Positions 10,119 through 18,766 of a stretch of DNA of 64,000 bases are shown here, piece by piece. Below the pieces are notes generated by a model that was not told the DNA's origin, ran no database searches, and was given only the letters and a program-made list of their open reading frames with translations. This DNA is from Citroniella saccharovorans (GTDB lineage Bacteria > Bacillota > Clostridia > Tissierellales > Peptoniphilaceae): NCBI RefSeq assembly GCF_035481615.1, contig NZ_JAYKOT010000003.1, positions 434,001 to 498,000 of the forward strand. Reading direction: 5' to 3'. A program made the position numbers and the translations under genes. Every line of letters starts with the position of its first letter. Within the stretch, counting starts at the first letter, position 1.

Positions 10119-11049
10119 AATAAGTGGTGCTAAAAAAACTGAACTAACAGAACTTCCTAGAATTTCTGATAGAGTAAGTTTTATATATGTTGAACATGCA
10201 AAGATAAATAGAATAGACAGTGCGATAACTGTTTTAGATTACAGAGGAACTGTAAGCATACCAGCGGCTATGATAGGTGTTTTGCTTCTGGGCCCAGGAA
10301 CAGAGATAAGCCATAGAGCTATTGAACTTATTGCTGATACAGGAACTTGTATTATTTGGGTTGGGGAAAGAGGAGTAAGATATTATGCTTCAGGCAGGGC
10401 ACTTGCTCATTCTACAAAACTGTTAGAAAAACAAGCTAAACTAGTTTCTAATAATAGATCTCGATTAGAAGTTGCTAGAAAAATGTATAGTATGAGATTT
10501 GATGGAGAAGATGTAAGTAAACTTACAATGCAGCAGCTTAGAGGTAGAGAAGGTTCGAGAATAAGAAAGATATATAGACTACTTTCAGAAGAATATAATG
10601 TTGAGTGGAATGGAAGAGAATATAAAATAGATGATTTTGATGATGGAACAGCTGTAAACAAAGCATTATCGGCTGCAAATATTTCACTTTATGGAGTTTG
10701 CCAGAGCATTATTTGTGCACTTGGTATGTCATCTGGACTAGGATTCATTCATACTGGTCATGATAAATCATTTGTTTATGATATTGCAGATTTATATAAA
10801 GCAGAAATTACAATACCTACAGCTTTCCAGATAGCATCAAGTGCTAAAGAAACTTATGATATTGCAAAGCTTGCAAGACTTGCCATTAGAGATAAGATGA
10901 AAGATGGGAAAATAATGCTTAGAATCGTAAAAGACTTACAATATTTGATGAATGTAAAAGAAAATGAAGAGTTTTGCATTGATGCCTTAGACTTATGGGA
11001 TGACAAAAATGAAAATGTTAAGCATGGAATAAGTTATAAAGAGGATTGA
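10111..11049 (+). CDS. cas1: Cas1 integrase, type I-E
   Basis: Catalytic subunit of the Cas1-Cas2 spacer integrase. The 312-residue protein is close to the usual I-E length and carries PAAMIGVLLLGPGTEISHRAI, CQSIICALGMSSGLGFIHTG and the metal-binding segment HDKSFVYDIADLYK, with the His and Asp residues expected at the active site. The ATG overlaps the end of cas6e and the stop is one base from the cas2 ATG. Nothing suggests inactivation. Confidence 0.96.
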   Translation: MDKISGAKKTELTELPRISDRVSFIYVEHAKINRIDSAITVLDYRGTVSIPAAMIGVLLLGPGTEISHRAIELIADTGTCIIWVGERGVRYYASGRALAHSTKLLEKQAKLVSNNRSRLEVARKMYSMRFDGEDVSKLTMQQLRGREGSRIRKIYRLLSEEYNVEWNGREYKIDDFDDGTAVNKALSAANISLYGVCQSIICALGMSSGLGFIHTGHDKSFVYDIADLYKAEITIPTAFQIASSAKETYDIAKLARLAIRDKMKDGKIMLRIVKDLQYLMNVKENEEFCIDALDLWDDKNENVKHGISYKED

Positions 11050-11050
11050 T

Positions 11051-11941
11051 ATGCCACTTACAGTTATTACATTAAAAAATGCCCCACCATCATTAAGAGG
11101 TGACCTTACAAAGTGGATGCAAGAGATAGCTGTTGGTGTATATGTTGGAAACATTAACAGTAAGGTTAGAGAGGAACTTTGGAAGAGAGTTGTTGAAAGT
11201 GTAGGCGAGGGTGAGGCAACAATTAGTTATGCCTACAGAAATGAAATAGGGTATAATTTTGAAACACATAACTCCAGTAGAATGGTGATAGATTATGATG
11301 GAATACCATTAGTATTAGTTCCTAAAACTGAAAGAGAAAAAAATGATGACCCTAAATATGGGTTCAGCAAAGCGGCTAAAATTAGAAAAGCTAAAAAATT
11401 TACAGGAAATAGTAAATCCTCTTATAGTAAAAAATTCGTAGTTATTGATTTAGAAACTACAGGGCTCAACTATCAAGAAGATAGAATCATAGAAATAGGA
11501 GCTATAAAATATTCAGAAAAACTTGAAGAATACAGCTGTATAGTAAATTATAATGGAGAATTAAGTGATATAATTAGGAACCTAGCAGGATTAAAAGAAG
11601 AAGATTTTAAAAAAGGTAAAGATGAAAAAGAAGCAATAGAAGAATTATTAAAATTTATAGACAATTCAATTTTGATAGGTTACAACTTAGACTTTGATAT
11701 AAAATTTATTAATGCTGCACTAAAAAGGATTGACTTACCAAAGCTACAAAATAAAACTTATGATATAATGAAATACGTAAAAAGAGAGAAACTTTTTTTG
11801 CAAAATTATAAACTACAAACAGTTTTAAAAGAATATGGAATTGATGAAAAAGTGCCTCATAGGGCACTAGAAGATGCAAGGTTAAGTCTAAAACTTATAA
11901 GTAAAGTAAATAATTTAAGGGATAAATTAAATTACAAATAG
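11051..11941 (+). CDS. cas2: Cas2 fused to a DnaQ-like DEDDh exonuclease
   Basis: The first about 95 residues are an I-E type Cas2 (LTVITLKNAPPSLRGDLTKWM, then VYVGNINSKVREELWKRV). After a Lys/Ser-rich linker (about residues 98-130), residues 132-290 form a DEDDh 3'-5' exonuclease: FVVIDLETTGLNYQEDRIIE (D, E), NSILIGYNLDFDIKFI (D) and VPHRALEDARLS (H, D), so all catalytic residues are visible. Such fusions are known in some I-E systems, including Streptococcus thermophilus, where the exonuclease trims prespacers before integration. At 296 residues it is about three times the length of plain Cas2. The gene ends 23 bp before the first repeat, so any leader sequence lies mostly inside this ORF. 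Confidence 0.95.
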   Translation: MPLTVITLKNAPPSLRGDLTKWMQEIAVGVYVGNINSKVREELWKRVVESVGEGEATISYAYRNEIGYNFETHNSSRMVIDYDGIPLVLVPKTEREKNDDPKYGFSKAAKIRKAKKFTGNSKSSYSKKFVVIDLETTGLNYQEDRIIEIGAIKYSEKLEEYSCIVNYNGELSDIIRNLAGLKEEDFKKGKDEKEAIEELLKFIDNSILIGYNLDFDIKFINAALKRIDLPKLQNKTYDIMKYVKREKLFLQNYKLQTVLKEYGIDEKVPHRALEDARLSLKLISKVNNLRDKLNYK

Positions 11942-11964
11942 CTAAAATTCTGGGATCTTTTAAT

Positions 11965-12419
11965 GTATTTCCCGCACACGCGGGGGTGATCCTAATTAAG
12001 GAAGTCACAATATCCTTCAAAGATAGTATTTCCCGCACACGCGGGGGTGATCCTGGTGTATCCCCCATCTGTTTGTTTGTTTAAAAGTATTTCCCGCACA
12101 CGCGGGGGTGATCCCGATAACAACATGATTAATTTAATAATTAAAGTGTATTTCCCGCACACGCGGGGGTGATCCCACGCCTATTTGGTCTCTTTTTTTC
12201 TATTGGCTGTATTTCCCGCACACGCGGGGGTGATCCTAGCTGAGCTTTGTAATTGGTGATCAATAGTTAGTATTTCCCGCACACGCGGGGGTGATCCTGT
12301 TTTATTATTCTGCAAATAGTGAATCTATAAGTATTTCCCGCATGCGCGGGGGTGATCCTGCTTCTAACGCACCTATCGACAATTGAAACTTATATTTCCC
12401 GTGTGTGCGGGGATAATCC
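11965..12419 (+). CRISPR. Type I-E CRISPR array, 8 repeats and 7 spacers
   Basis: Repeats are 28 bp (start GTATTTCCCGC, end GCGGGGGTGATCC) at 11965, 12026, 12087, 12148, 12209, 12270, 12331 and 12392. Every spacer is 33 bp, an exact 61-bp period. The first six repeats are identical; the seventh differs by two bases in the hairpin loop; the eighth is degenerate (ATATTTCCCG start, GATAATCC end) but keeps the stem with a G-U pair. Decay at the far end puts the leader at the cas2 side and transcription on the + strand, giving a 5' crRNA handle ending GTGATCC. The repeat closely resembles that of the Streptococcus thermophilus I-E array as I remember it. Spacer targets were not identified. Confidence 0.98.
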
Positions 12420-12643
12420 TACAGAATATGATGAAAAATTTATCTAGGTAACTCAAAAATAAATTTAATTAAATAATTTGAATAAGAACTAAATTAACTT
12501 ATTAACTTTTATTATTAGAATTAGTATTTATGCAGGGCATTAGCCAATAAGGATAGAATTTTATGATTGTGGCTATATATAAAACCATCCACTTTAAAAG
12601 CAATATTATGAAAGTTAGTGAAAGTTTGGAGGAGTGATTTTTT

Positions 12644-13134
12644 ATGAAAAGAGTTATGGTAATTGGCTGTCCTGGAAGTGGAAAGAGTACGTTTTCTAAG
12701 GCTTTACATAAAAAAACAAGTCTTCCACTATTCCATTTGGATTTGATGAATTGGAATTCTGATAGAAGTACGGTGGAAAGAAATATATTTATAGAACGCT
12801 TGTATAAGGCAATTCAGAAAGATGAATGGATAATAGATGGGGATTATGGTTCTACAATTGAAATTAGACTAAAAGCCTGTGATACAGTATTTTTTTTAGA
12901 TTATCCAGTTGAAATATGTTTAGATGGTGTGATTGGGCGAAGAGGAAAAAACGGTCAGATATGCCATGGGTTGAGGCAATTGATGAAGTTGATGAGGAGT
13001 TTATTGAATTTATTTATAATTATAATAAAGTAAATAGGCCTAGTGTGCTGCATTTACTAGAAAAATATTCGGATAAAAAGATTTTTATTTTTAAAAATCG
13101 AGAGGAAGCAAGTAACTATTTAGAAGAAATATAA
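12644..13134 (+). CDS. Small P-loop kinase, FlaR/AAA-type (frameshifted)
   Basis: Resembles the adenylate-kinase-like "topology modulation protein" family common in Firmicutes, whose substrate is not known to me. The N-terminus shows Walker A VMVIGCPGSGKSTFSKAL (residues 4-21), then LPLFHLDLMNW and DEWIIDGDYGSTIEIRL, and a FFLDYP strand. The frame breaks in the A6 run at 12946-12951: adding one A restores RRGKKRSDMPWVE and runs to the stop at 13134, giving 163 residues, the family length. As written, the first frame ends at 13033 with an unrelated tail. A preceding GGAGGAG supports the ATG at 12644. It lies beyond the CRISPR array and looks unrelated to it. Confidence 0.75.
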
Positions 13135-13400
13135 GTGTAAAATTCGGCTTTTGTAAATTCAGTATTTTATCTTAGCTTCAGAAAGTAATCATTTTAATAC
13201 TTTTATGTTATTATAAGATTAAGAAGTTGAATTTAGATAGATTTTCTATAAAAGGCTGGATTTGTTTTAAATCATAAAATCTAGCAAGTCCAATAGATTA
13301 TTTTAAAATACTTTAAATCTTATAGTGTTTAAAAATAAAAATAAAAAAGATATTTTTAGAAAATATGATAAAAATAAATTTAATTTTAAAGGAGGAGACT

Positions 13401-13676
13401 ATGTGGCTGATTCTTGGAATTGGAGCTATGATATTTGCTTTATTAAATGTAACTTTTACATTTAAAGAGAAAAATACTAATTGGTATAGATTTATTAGTT
13501 TATCTTTAACAGCTCTTACAGTTTGTGCATTTTATTCTGATGGTACTAGGCGTGTGGTTAAAGAAGATTGGAGCGGTCTTATGGACACTATGCCAATTAT
13601 TAGTAAGACATTGTGGATTTTAGTTATATTATCGATTTTAATTAATTCTATTTCCCTTTTTAAAGAAAGAAAATGA
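13401..13676 (+). CDS. Small three-helix membrane protein, unknown function
   Basis: A 91-residue protein with three predicted transmembrane segments (about residues 3-20, 33-48 and 71-87) and a short charged loop TRRVVKEDWSG between the second and third. The start at 13401 follows AAAGGAGGA; the open frame further upstream lacks a site. The family was not recognised with certainty. It stands alone, with an A/T-rich spacer of about 260 bases on either side, and could be a small accessory membrane protein. Confidence 0.65.
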   Translation: MWLILGIGAMIFALLNVTFTFKEKNTNWYRFISLSLTALTVCAFYSDGTRRVVKEDWSGLMDTMPIISKTLWILVILSILINSISLFKERK

Positions 13677-13876
13677 AATAGGTTTTTTAATAAAATTTTA
13701 TTTTTCATTCAATATGATTTAAGACTTTTAATTTTTTTTGTTTTTATTTTTTATGAAATTATATTTATTAGAAAATTTTAAATTTAGAAAAGTTAAGATA
13801 TAATTATAGCTACTATAAAACGTAGTTAATATTTTATATAAATAGTACTCCAAATTTTTTTTTGAGTATTGTTTTT

Positions 13877-13911
13877 TTGCTGTATCTGTATTATAATATA
13901 TAATACAGATA
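13877..13911 (+). promoter_or_regulatory. Promoter with perfect 13-bp inverted-repeat operator for the GntR operon
   Basis: TTGCTG at 13877-13882 and TATAAT at 13899-13904 are 16 bp apart. A perfect inverted repeat with 13-bp arms (TATCTGTATTATA at 13883-13895, complement at 13899-13911) and a 3-bp centre fills the spacer and covers the -10 box. It sits 25 bases upstream of the GntR-family gene, so autorepression by that protein is the obvious reading. Confidence 0.75.
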
Positions 13912-13935
13912 ATACAAAAACACGAAGGAGATATT

Positions 13936-14286
13936 ATGATTTTAAAAATAGATATGGCAAGCGACGTTCCTATTTACCAACAGGTGCGAGATGAGATTGT
14001 GTGCTTGATAGGTATGGGAGAACTTTCTTCTGGAGATGAGCTTCCTACTGTAAGATCTCTTGCAGAGGATCTTGATATAAATCCGATGACTATACAAAAA
14101 TCATACAATATGTTGAAAAATGAAGGTTTTGTTGAAATTCATAGACGATCTGGGGCTCAGGTTTCTAGCTTGAAAAATTTAAGACAAAATGAATTTGAAA
14201 ATACCTTTAAAAAACTATTACTTGAAGCTAAAGCTCGTGGTTACAATTTAGATGAACTTATAAGGAAGGTGCAAAATGATATTTGA
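13936..14286 (+). CDS. GntR-family regulator, YtrA subfamily
   Basis: A 116-residue DNA-binding protein with the N-terminal winged helix of the GntR family: DVPIYQQVRDEIVCLIGMGEL, then SGDELPTVRSLAEDLDINPMTIQKSYNMLKNEGFVE. It has only a short C-terminal tail and lacks the larger effector domains of FadR or HutC types, which is the YtrA pattern. YtrA-type regulators usually repress their own operon of membrane or ABC transport genes. Here a perfect palindrome covers the promoter just upstream, and the next gene, a membrane protein, overlaps by 11 bases. Confidence 0.9.
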   Translation: MILKIDMASDVPIYQQVRDEIVCLIGMGELSSGDELPTVRSLAEDLDINPMTIQKSYNMLKNEGFVEIHRRSGAQVSSLKNLRQNEFENTFKKLLLEAKARGYNLDELIRKVQNDI

Positions 14287-15613
14287 TTTAATTATTGTAA
14301 GCTCTTTATTTTTAGTTATTATTTTGATCCAATTTCAAATAAAGCAAATAACAAAGTATAAAAATGGGTATATTTTGGCTACTTCTATTCCATTTGACTT
14401 AATTGAAGATGAGAGAATAAAAGAAATTACAGAAGAATTGAAAAGGGAAAATTCTATATTATTTAAAATTTTTTTGCCTCTTCCTCTTTTAATTTTTATT
14501 GCGGAAACAGAGCTAGTAAAAATGCTTTTATTTGTTTTTGTAATTACTATTTATGCTATTTTGATTAATATTTTTACCAATAAGTCAATGAAAGAACTTA
14601 GGGAGTATAAAAAAATTAAGAATATAAAATCAAATATAAAGTATGCTGACTTAAAAGCAAATGTGGAAATAAAAAAGAATATGCCTAGTAAATTTATGCA
14701 CATACTTCCTATGATAATACTTTTACCGGGACTATTCTTCTTAGACTTTGAAGTGAAAACTTCTACTTTATTTTTAATAACAGGAGCTATTTTAAATCTT
14801 AGCTTAATATATTTTGCTATTGTTATAGAAAAATCTCCCAATATAATTTACTCAGAATTGGAAGAAGTGAATGTGGATTTGAATGTAAGAAATAAAGGAA
14901 ATTTCAGTAAATTTATATTAATATTTACTCTTATCTTATCCATAATAAACTTGATAGGAACTATTCTATCCTATAATAATCCTTATTCCTATTTGCCATT
15001 TATAGTTTATATAGTTTTTGTGACTTTAGGATTAATATTTATTATTATTAAACAAAATAATATTTCAAAAGAAAAAAATATAAATTTAAATGTAGATGAA
15101 AAAGACTACTACGATATTTTTGGGTATAAAAATGAGGACGACAAAAGGATTTTAGTTCCATCAAAATTATCTCCAGGCAATATGGATATAAATCGTGGGA
15201 GACCTTTAGGTAAGGCGATATTTTATGGCAGCATTGCAATTGGAATTCTTTTTTTCGCATCTTTACCATATTTTTTGACTCCGGCTAATTATAAATATAA
15301 CTTTGAAAACGATAGAATTTTAATCTCGGCTAAGCTTTATAAAGATGAAATAAATTATAAAGATATTGAAGAGGTTAAAATATTAGATGAATTTCCAGGA
15401 AAAGATGTTATAAGAATAAATGGAACATCATTAAAAAGTCAAAATTATGGATCTTTTTCAATTAAGGGAATTGGAAATGTAAGACTATATTATTATAAAA
15501 GCTCTAAAAAGGTTATTTTTATAAGAGCGGACAAGAATTATATATTTAATCAAAAGACCGATAGGGATACAAAAGAGCTTTATGAAAAAATTATCAGTAT
15601 GAAGTTTAAATAA
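14276..15613 (+). CDS. Multi-pass membrane protein, DUF1648/DUF5808-like
   Basis: A 445-residue protein with about seven to nine hydrophobic segments. The segment GYILATSIPFDLIEDERIKEI resembles the conserved N-terminal motif of DUF1648-type proteins. The stretch FGYKNEDDKRILVPSKLSPGNMDINRGRPLGK around residues 280-312 resembles DUF5808. The C-terminal 100 residues look like a soluble beta-rich domain, possibly PH-like. Function is unknown. It overlaps the GntR-type regulator gene and is almost certainly controlled by it; in relatives such pairs are linked to envelope or transport functions, which I only infer. Confidence 0.65.
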   Translation: MIFDLIIVSSLFLVIILIQFQIKQITKYKNGYILATSIPFDLIEDERIKEITEELKRENSILFKIFLPLPLLIFIAETELVKMLLFVFVITIYAILINIFTNKSMKELREYKKIKNIKSNIKYADLKANVEIKKNMPSKFMHILPMIILLPGLFFLDFEVKTSTLFLITGAILNLSLIYFAIVIEKSPNIIYSELEEVNVDLNVRNKGNFSKFILIFTLILSIINLIGTILSYNNPYSYLPFIVYIVFVTLGLIFIIIKQNNISKEKNINLNVDEKDYYDIFGYKNEDDKRILVPSKLSPGNMDINRGRPLGKAIFYGSIAIGILFFASLPYFLTPANYKYNFENDRILISAKLYKDEINYKDIEEVKILDEFPGKDVIRINGTSLKSQNYGSFSIKGIGNVRLYYYKSSKKVIFIRADKNYIFNQKTDRDTKELYEKIISMKFK

Positions 15614-15735
15614 AAACGATAAATTTAATAGAGAAATATTCCTATAAGATAAGAATAAAATTTACAAAATTTAATAAAGCTTAGTTTTTAAAAGCATTTT
15701 GTTATTTTTGAAAAAAATAAAAATCGGAGGTAGTT

Positions 15736-16488
15736 ATGAAATCATATCAAGATATAAATAAAGAGACAATTGATAAATGGGTAGAAGAAGGTTGGGAGTG
15801 GGGTAGGCCCATTTCGCATGAAGATTTTGTCAATGCTCAAAATGGTGTGTGGAATGTTTTTTTAACTCCAACAGTCCCTGTTCCTCATAATTGGCTTGGG
15901 GATTTGAAAAATAAAAAAATATTGGGTTTAGCTTCTGGAGGAGGTCAGCAAATTCCAATTTTTAGTGCTTTGGGTGGAATATGTAGCGTTCTTGATAATT
16001 CTTCTAAACAAATTGAAACAGAACTTAAAATTGCAGAAAGAGAAGGTTACAAGCTAGATGCTCTTGAAGGAGATATGACAAAAATTTTTCCTTATGGTGA
16101 TGAAACTTTTGATATTGTTTTTCATCCTGTCTCAAATTGTTATGTGGAAGATGTTTATCACGTATTCAGTGAAGCATATAGAGTACTCAAAAAAGGCGGA
16201 ATTTTCTTAGCTGGATTAAATAATGAAATTAACTATATTGTAGATGATGAAGAAAGGGAAATAGTTTGGAAAATGCCATTTAATCCTTTAAATGATGAAA
16301 AAGCTAGGGATTATCTTATAAAGGATGATGCTGGAATGCAATTTTCTCACAACATGACTGAACAGATAGGTGGGCAGCTTAAAGCAGGATTCACTTTACT
16401 TGATATATATGAAGATACAAATGGATATGGAAGGCTTCATGAATTGAATATTAAATCATTTATTGCAACAAAATCAAGAAAATTATAA
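15736..16488 (+). CDS. Class I SAM-dependent methyltransferase
   Basis: A 250-residue protein with the Rossmann-type motif I LGLASGGGQQIPIFSALG (residues 57-74), an acidic motif II SVLDNSSKQIE, motif III LEGDMTKIFPYGDETFDIVFHPVS and the post-motif VLKKGGIFLAGL, all typical of methyltransferase domain 11 or 25. The N-terminal DKWVEEGWEWGRPISHEDF segment is found in a widespread Firmicute subgroup whose substrate is unknown to me. A strong CGGAGG site precedes the ATG. It is monocistronic as far as can be seen. Confidence 0.85.
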   Translation: MKSYQDINKETIDKWVEEGWEWGRPISHEDFVNAQNGVWNVFLTPTVPVPHNWLGDLKNKKILGLASGGGQQIPIFSALGGICSVLDNSSKQIETELKIAEREGYKLDALEGDMTKIFPYGDETFDIVFHPVSNCYVEDVYHVFSEAYRVLKKGGIFLAGLNNEINYIVDDEEREIVWKMPFNPLNDEKARDYLIKDDAGMQFSHNMTEQIGGQLKAGFTLLDIYEDTNGYGRLHELNIKSFIATKSRKL

Positions 16489-16708
16489 AAGAATTTTTAA
16501 AGGATTAATACAGATTTAGTTTTAGAAATTAAAAAGATTTTCTTAATTGAAACAGTAAGAACTATTAATAATTATAGTTTATTTTACATTAGATAAAAAT
16601 TTATATTCAAAAATAAAAATTTTGCATCATTTAAAAAATGTTGCCCCAATAACAAACAATGATTATTTAATTATAATAAAACAAAAGAAAAATAAGGAGT
16701 TAATTCTA

Positions 16709-18235
16709 ATGACAAAAAAGATAGATTTAAATAAAAGTGTTTTCGAACTTACTCAGGAGTATCCAGAATTAATTAATATCATGGAAAAACTTGGCTTTAA
16801 AGAAATTACAAAAAAATCAATGCTACATTCAGTAGGGAAAATTATGACAATTCCAAAAGGAGCTAAAATCAATAATATTTCTATGATGAATGTTATAACA
16901 AGTTTGATGGATTGTGGATTTGAAATTACTGGTGAAATGCCAGATAGTACTTTTACAAATAAACTAACATTAAGTAATATTGAAATGGATGGCACTCAGA
17001 AAAGCCGAACTGAACAGATAAAATCATATTTGAAAAGATTAAGTGCAGGAGAAAGCTTAGATGCTGTTAGGACTGATTTTGTAAGGGAATTTGAAAAAGT
17101 TGAACCTTCAGAAATTATTAAAGCAGAGCAAGAGCTTTTAAATGAAGGAACTCCCATTTCAGAAGTTCAGCGCCTATGTGATGTTCACTCAGCACTCTTT
17201 CATGGATTGACTACGGAAGAAAAATTTTCTAATGATAATAGTAAGTCAAGTGATTCTAACTATAGAAAAAGAGCCGAAGAAGCACTGGCAAAACTAGACT
17301 CCCTTCCAAAGAGGGATTATTCAAATAAAAATGCCCTTGCTGCCGAGATGGAGAGAATCAAAGGTCATCCACTTCACACACTTAGTGAGGAAAATAAAGT
17401 ACTTTCAAATCTTATTACAGAGTTTAATAAAAGCAGAGATGAATCTATACTAGCTAAAATTTGCGAACTATCAGTTCACTACGCTAAGAAGGGTGATCTT
17501 ATATATCCACTACTAAAGGAAGTATATGGAATATCTGGTCCTTCAAATATTATGTGGACTACAGATGATGAGTTGCGAGATGAACTTTCTAAACTAATGA
17601 GAGAAAATGAACGCGGTAAAGAGTGGAATTCAAGAATAGATATTGTACTTAATCGAGCTAAGGAAATGATTTATAAGGAACAAAATATCCTATTTCCAAT
17701 ATGCGCTGTAAATTTTACTAAGGATGAATGGTATGGCATTTACTATGACTCTAAGGACTATGATATTTGTTTTGATACTAAGATGGATATTTGGGATGAA
17801 GCAGAAAATTCATTTTTAACAAAAAAAATGTCAAATATTAATGAAAAGATTGAAATGCCAGGAGGGCATCTTACAATTGAACAACTTACAGCACTCTTAA
17901 ATACAATTCCAATAGAAATTACATTTGTAGATGAAGATAATATCAATCGTTATTTCAATGAGGGTCACAAGGTTTTTAAAAGACCTACAATGGCGCTTGA
18001 TCGTGAAGTGTTTTCTTGCCATCCGCCTAAAATTGAGCCAATGGTACGTCAAATAATAGATGATTTTAGAAATAATCGTCGCGATACTGTAACCGTTTGG
18101 ATGGAAAAGGGTGGACATACAATGCTTGTAAAATATATGGCAGTGAGAGATAAGACTGGAAAGTATGTTGGTACAGCTGAATTTGTACAAGACATGGAAT
18201 TTGCTAAAGAACATTTTTTTTCTAGCAGAGGATAA
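16709..18235 (+). CDS. DUF438 protein with DUF1858, hemerythrin-like and PAS-like regions
   Basis: A 508-residue cytosolic protein. Residues 1-65 match the DUF1858 pattern (LNKSVFELTQEYPELINIMEKLGF). The DUF438 helical domain follows (SYLKRLSAGESLDAVRTDFV). Residues about 215-320 look like a hemerythrin-type four-helix domain with HPLHTLSEENKVL and VHYAKKGDLIYPLLKEVY. The C-terminus (about 425-500) is PAS-like with SCHPPK. The family is common in anaerobes and has been suggested to bind metal or heme, but no function is firmly known. The start at 16709 follows AAGGAG; the longer frame has no site. The next gene, a TIGR04076 protein, is a frequent neighbour. Confidence 0.85.
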   Translation: MTKKIDLNKSVFELTQEYPELINIMEKLGFKEITKKSMLHSVGKIMTIPKGAKINNISMMNVITSLMDCGFEITGEMPDSTFTNKLTLSNIEMDGTQKSRTEQIKSYLKRLSAGESLDAVRTDFVREFEKVEPSEIIKAEQELLNEGTPISEVQRLCDVHSALFHGLTTEEKFSNDNSKSSDSNYRKRAEEALAKLDSLPKRDYSNKNALAAEMERIKGHPLHTLSEENKVLSNLITEFNKSRDESILAKICELSVHYAKKGDLIYPLLKEVYGISGPSNIMWTTDDELRDELSKLMRENERGKEWNSRIDIVLNRAKEMIYKEQNILFPICAVNFTKDEWYGIYYDSKDYDICFDTKMDIWDEAENSFLTKKMSNINEKIEMPGGHLTIEQLTALLNTIPIEITFVDEDNINRYFNEGHKVFKRPTMALDREVFSCHPPKIEPMVRQIIDDFRNNRRDTVTVWMEKGGHTMLVKYMAVRDKTGKYVGTAEFVQDMEFAKEHFFSSRG

Positions 18236-18363
18236 ATTAAAAAAATATCCTGTGATAATATTAGAATAAATTAATTTTATTATCCTTAATTATCTATTAG
18301 TAATTTTTTGTAATAGTTTTAGAAAGCTTTATAAACTAAAATTATTTCTAAGGAGGACTTTAA

Positions 18364-18633
18364 ATGAATCGTGGTAAAAGACCAAAAATAAAACTTACTA
18401 TTACTGACCGAAGAGGAAAGAAAGGCTGTCACCGTGGGCACAAGGTGGGAGATGTGTTTGATTATGATACCGAGCGCGGAGAGATCTGTCCAATGGCAAT
18501 GCACTGCGCATTCCCATATATTGATATTTTAAGATATGGTGGAAGTCTTCCAGGTCAAGAGGAAGGGACTGCAGAGTTTTGCTGTTCAGATGCAGATGTA
18601 ATTATGGTTTTTAAAGCAGAAATAGAAAAATAA
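18364..18633 (+). CDS. TIGR04076 family protein
   Basis: An 89-residue protein with KLTITDRRGKKGCHRGHKVGD near the N-terminus, then EICPMAMHCAFPYIDILRYGG and CCSDADVIMVFKAE. The five cysteines (including GCH, ICP, MHC and FCC) suggest a metal or redox site, but this is inference. The family is small, of unknown function and mostly from anaerobes. It follows the DUF438 gene by 128 bp with its own AAGGAGG site. Co-occurrence with DUF438 proteins suggests a shared redox or sensing role. Confidence 0.82.
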   Translation: MNRGKRPKIKLTITDRRGKKGCHRGHKVGDVFDYDTERGEICPMAMHCAFPYIDILRYGGSLPGQEEGTAEFCCSDADVIMVFKAEIEK

Positions 18634-18766
18634 TTTTATATTTCTCCTTTATTTATAATGTAATTTTTCGATATTTTATTCTTGGCTTTTTAATGAATTT
18701 TTAGCCAAATTATTATTAGATTTTATATTTATGTAAAATAGAAGTTTTTAGAAAGGGAAAAATACT

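Noticed and set aside
12916..13134. Separate 72-codon gene after the P-loop kinase
   Set aside because: It is the C-terminal part of the same kinase displaced by one missing A; it has no ribosome binding site of its own.
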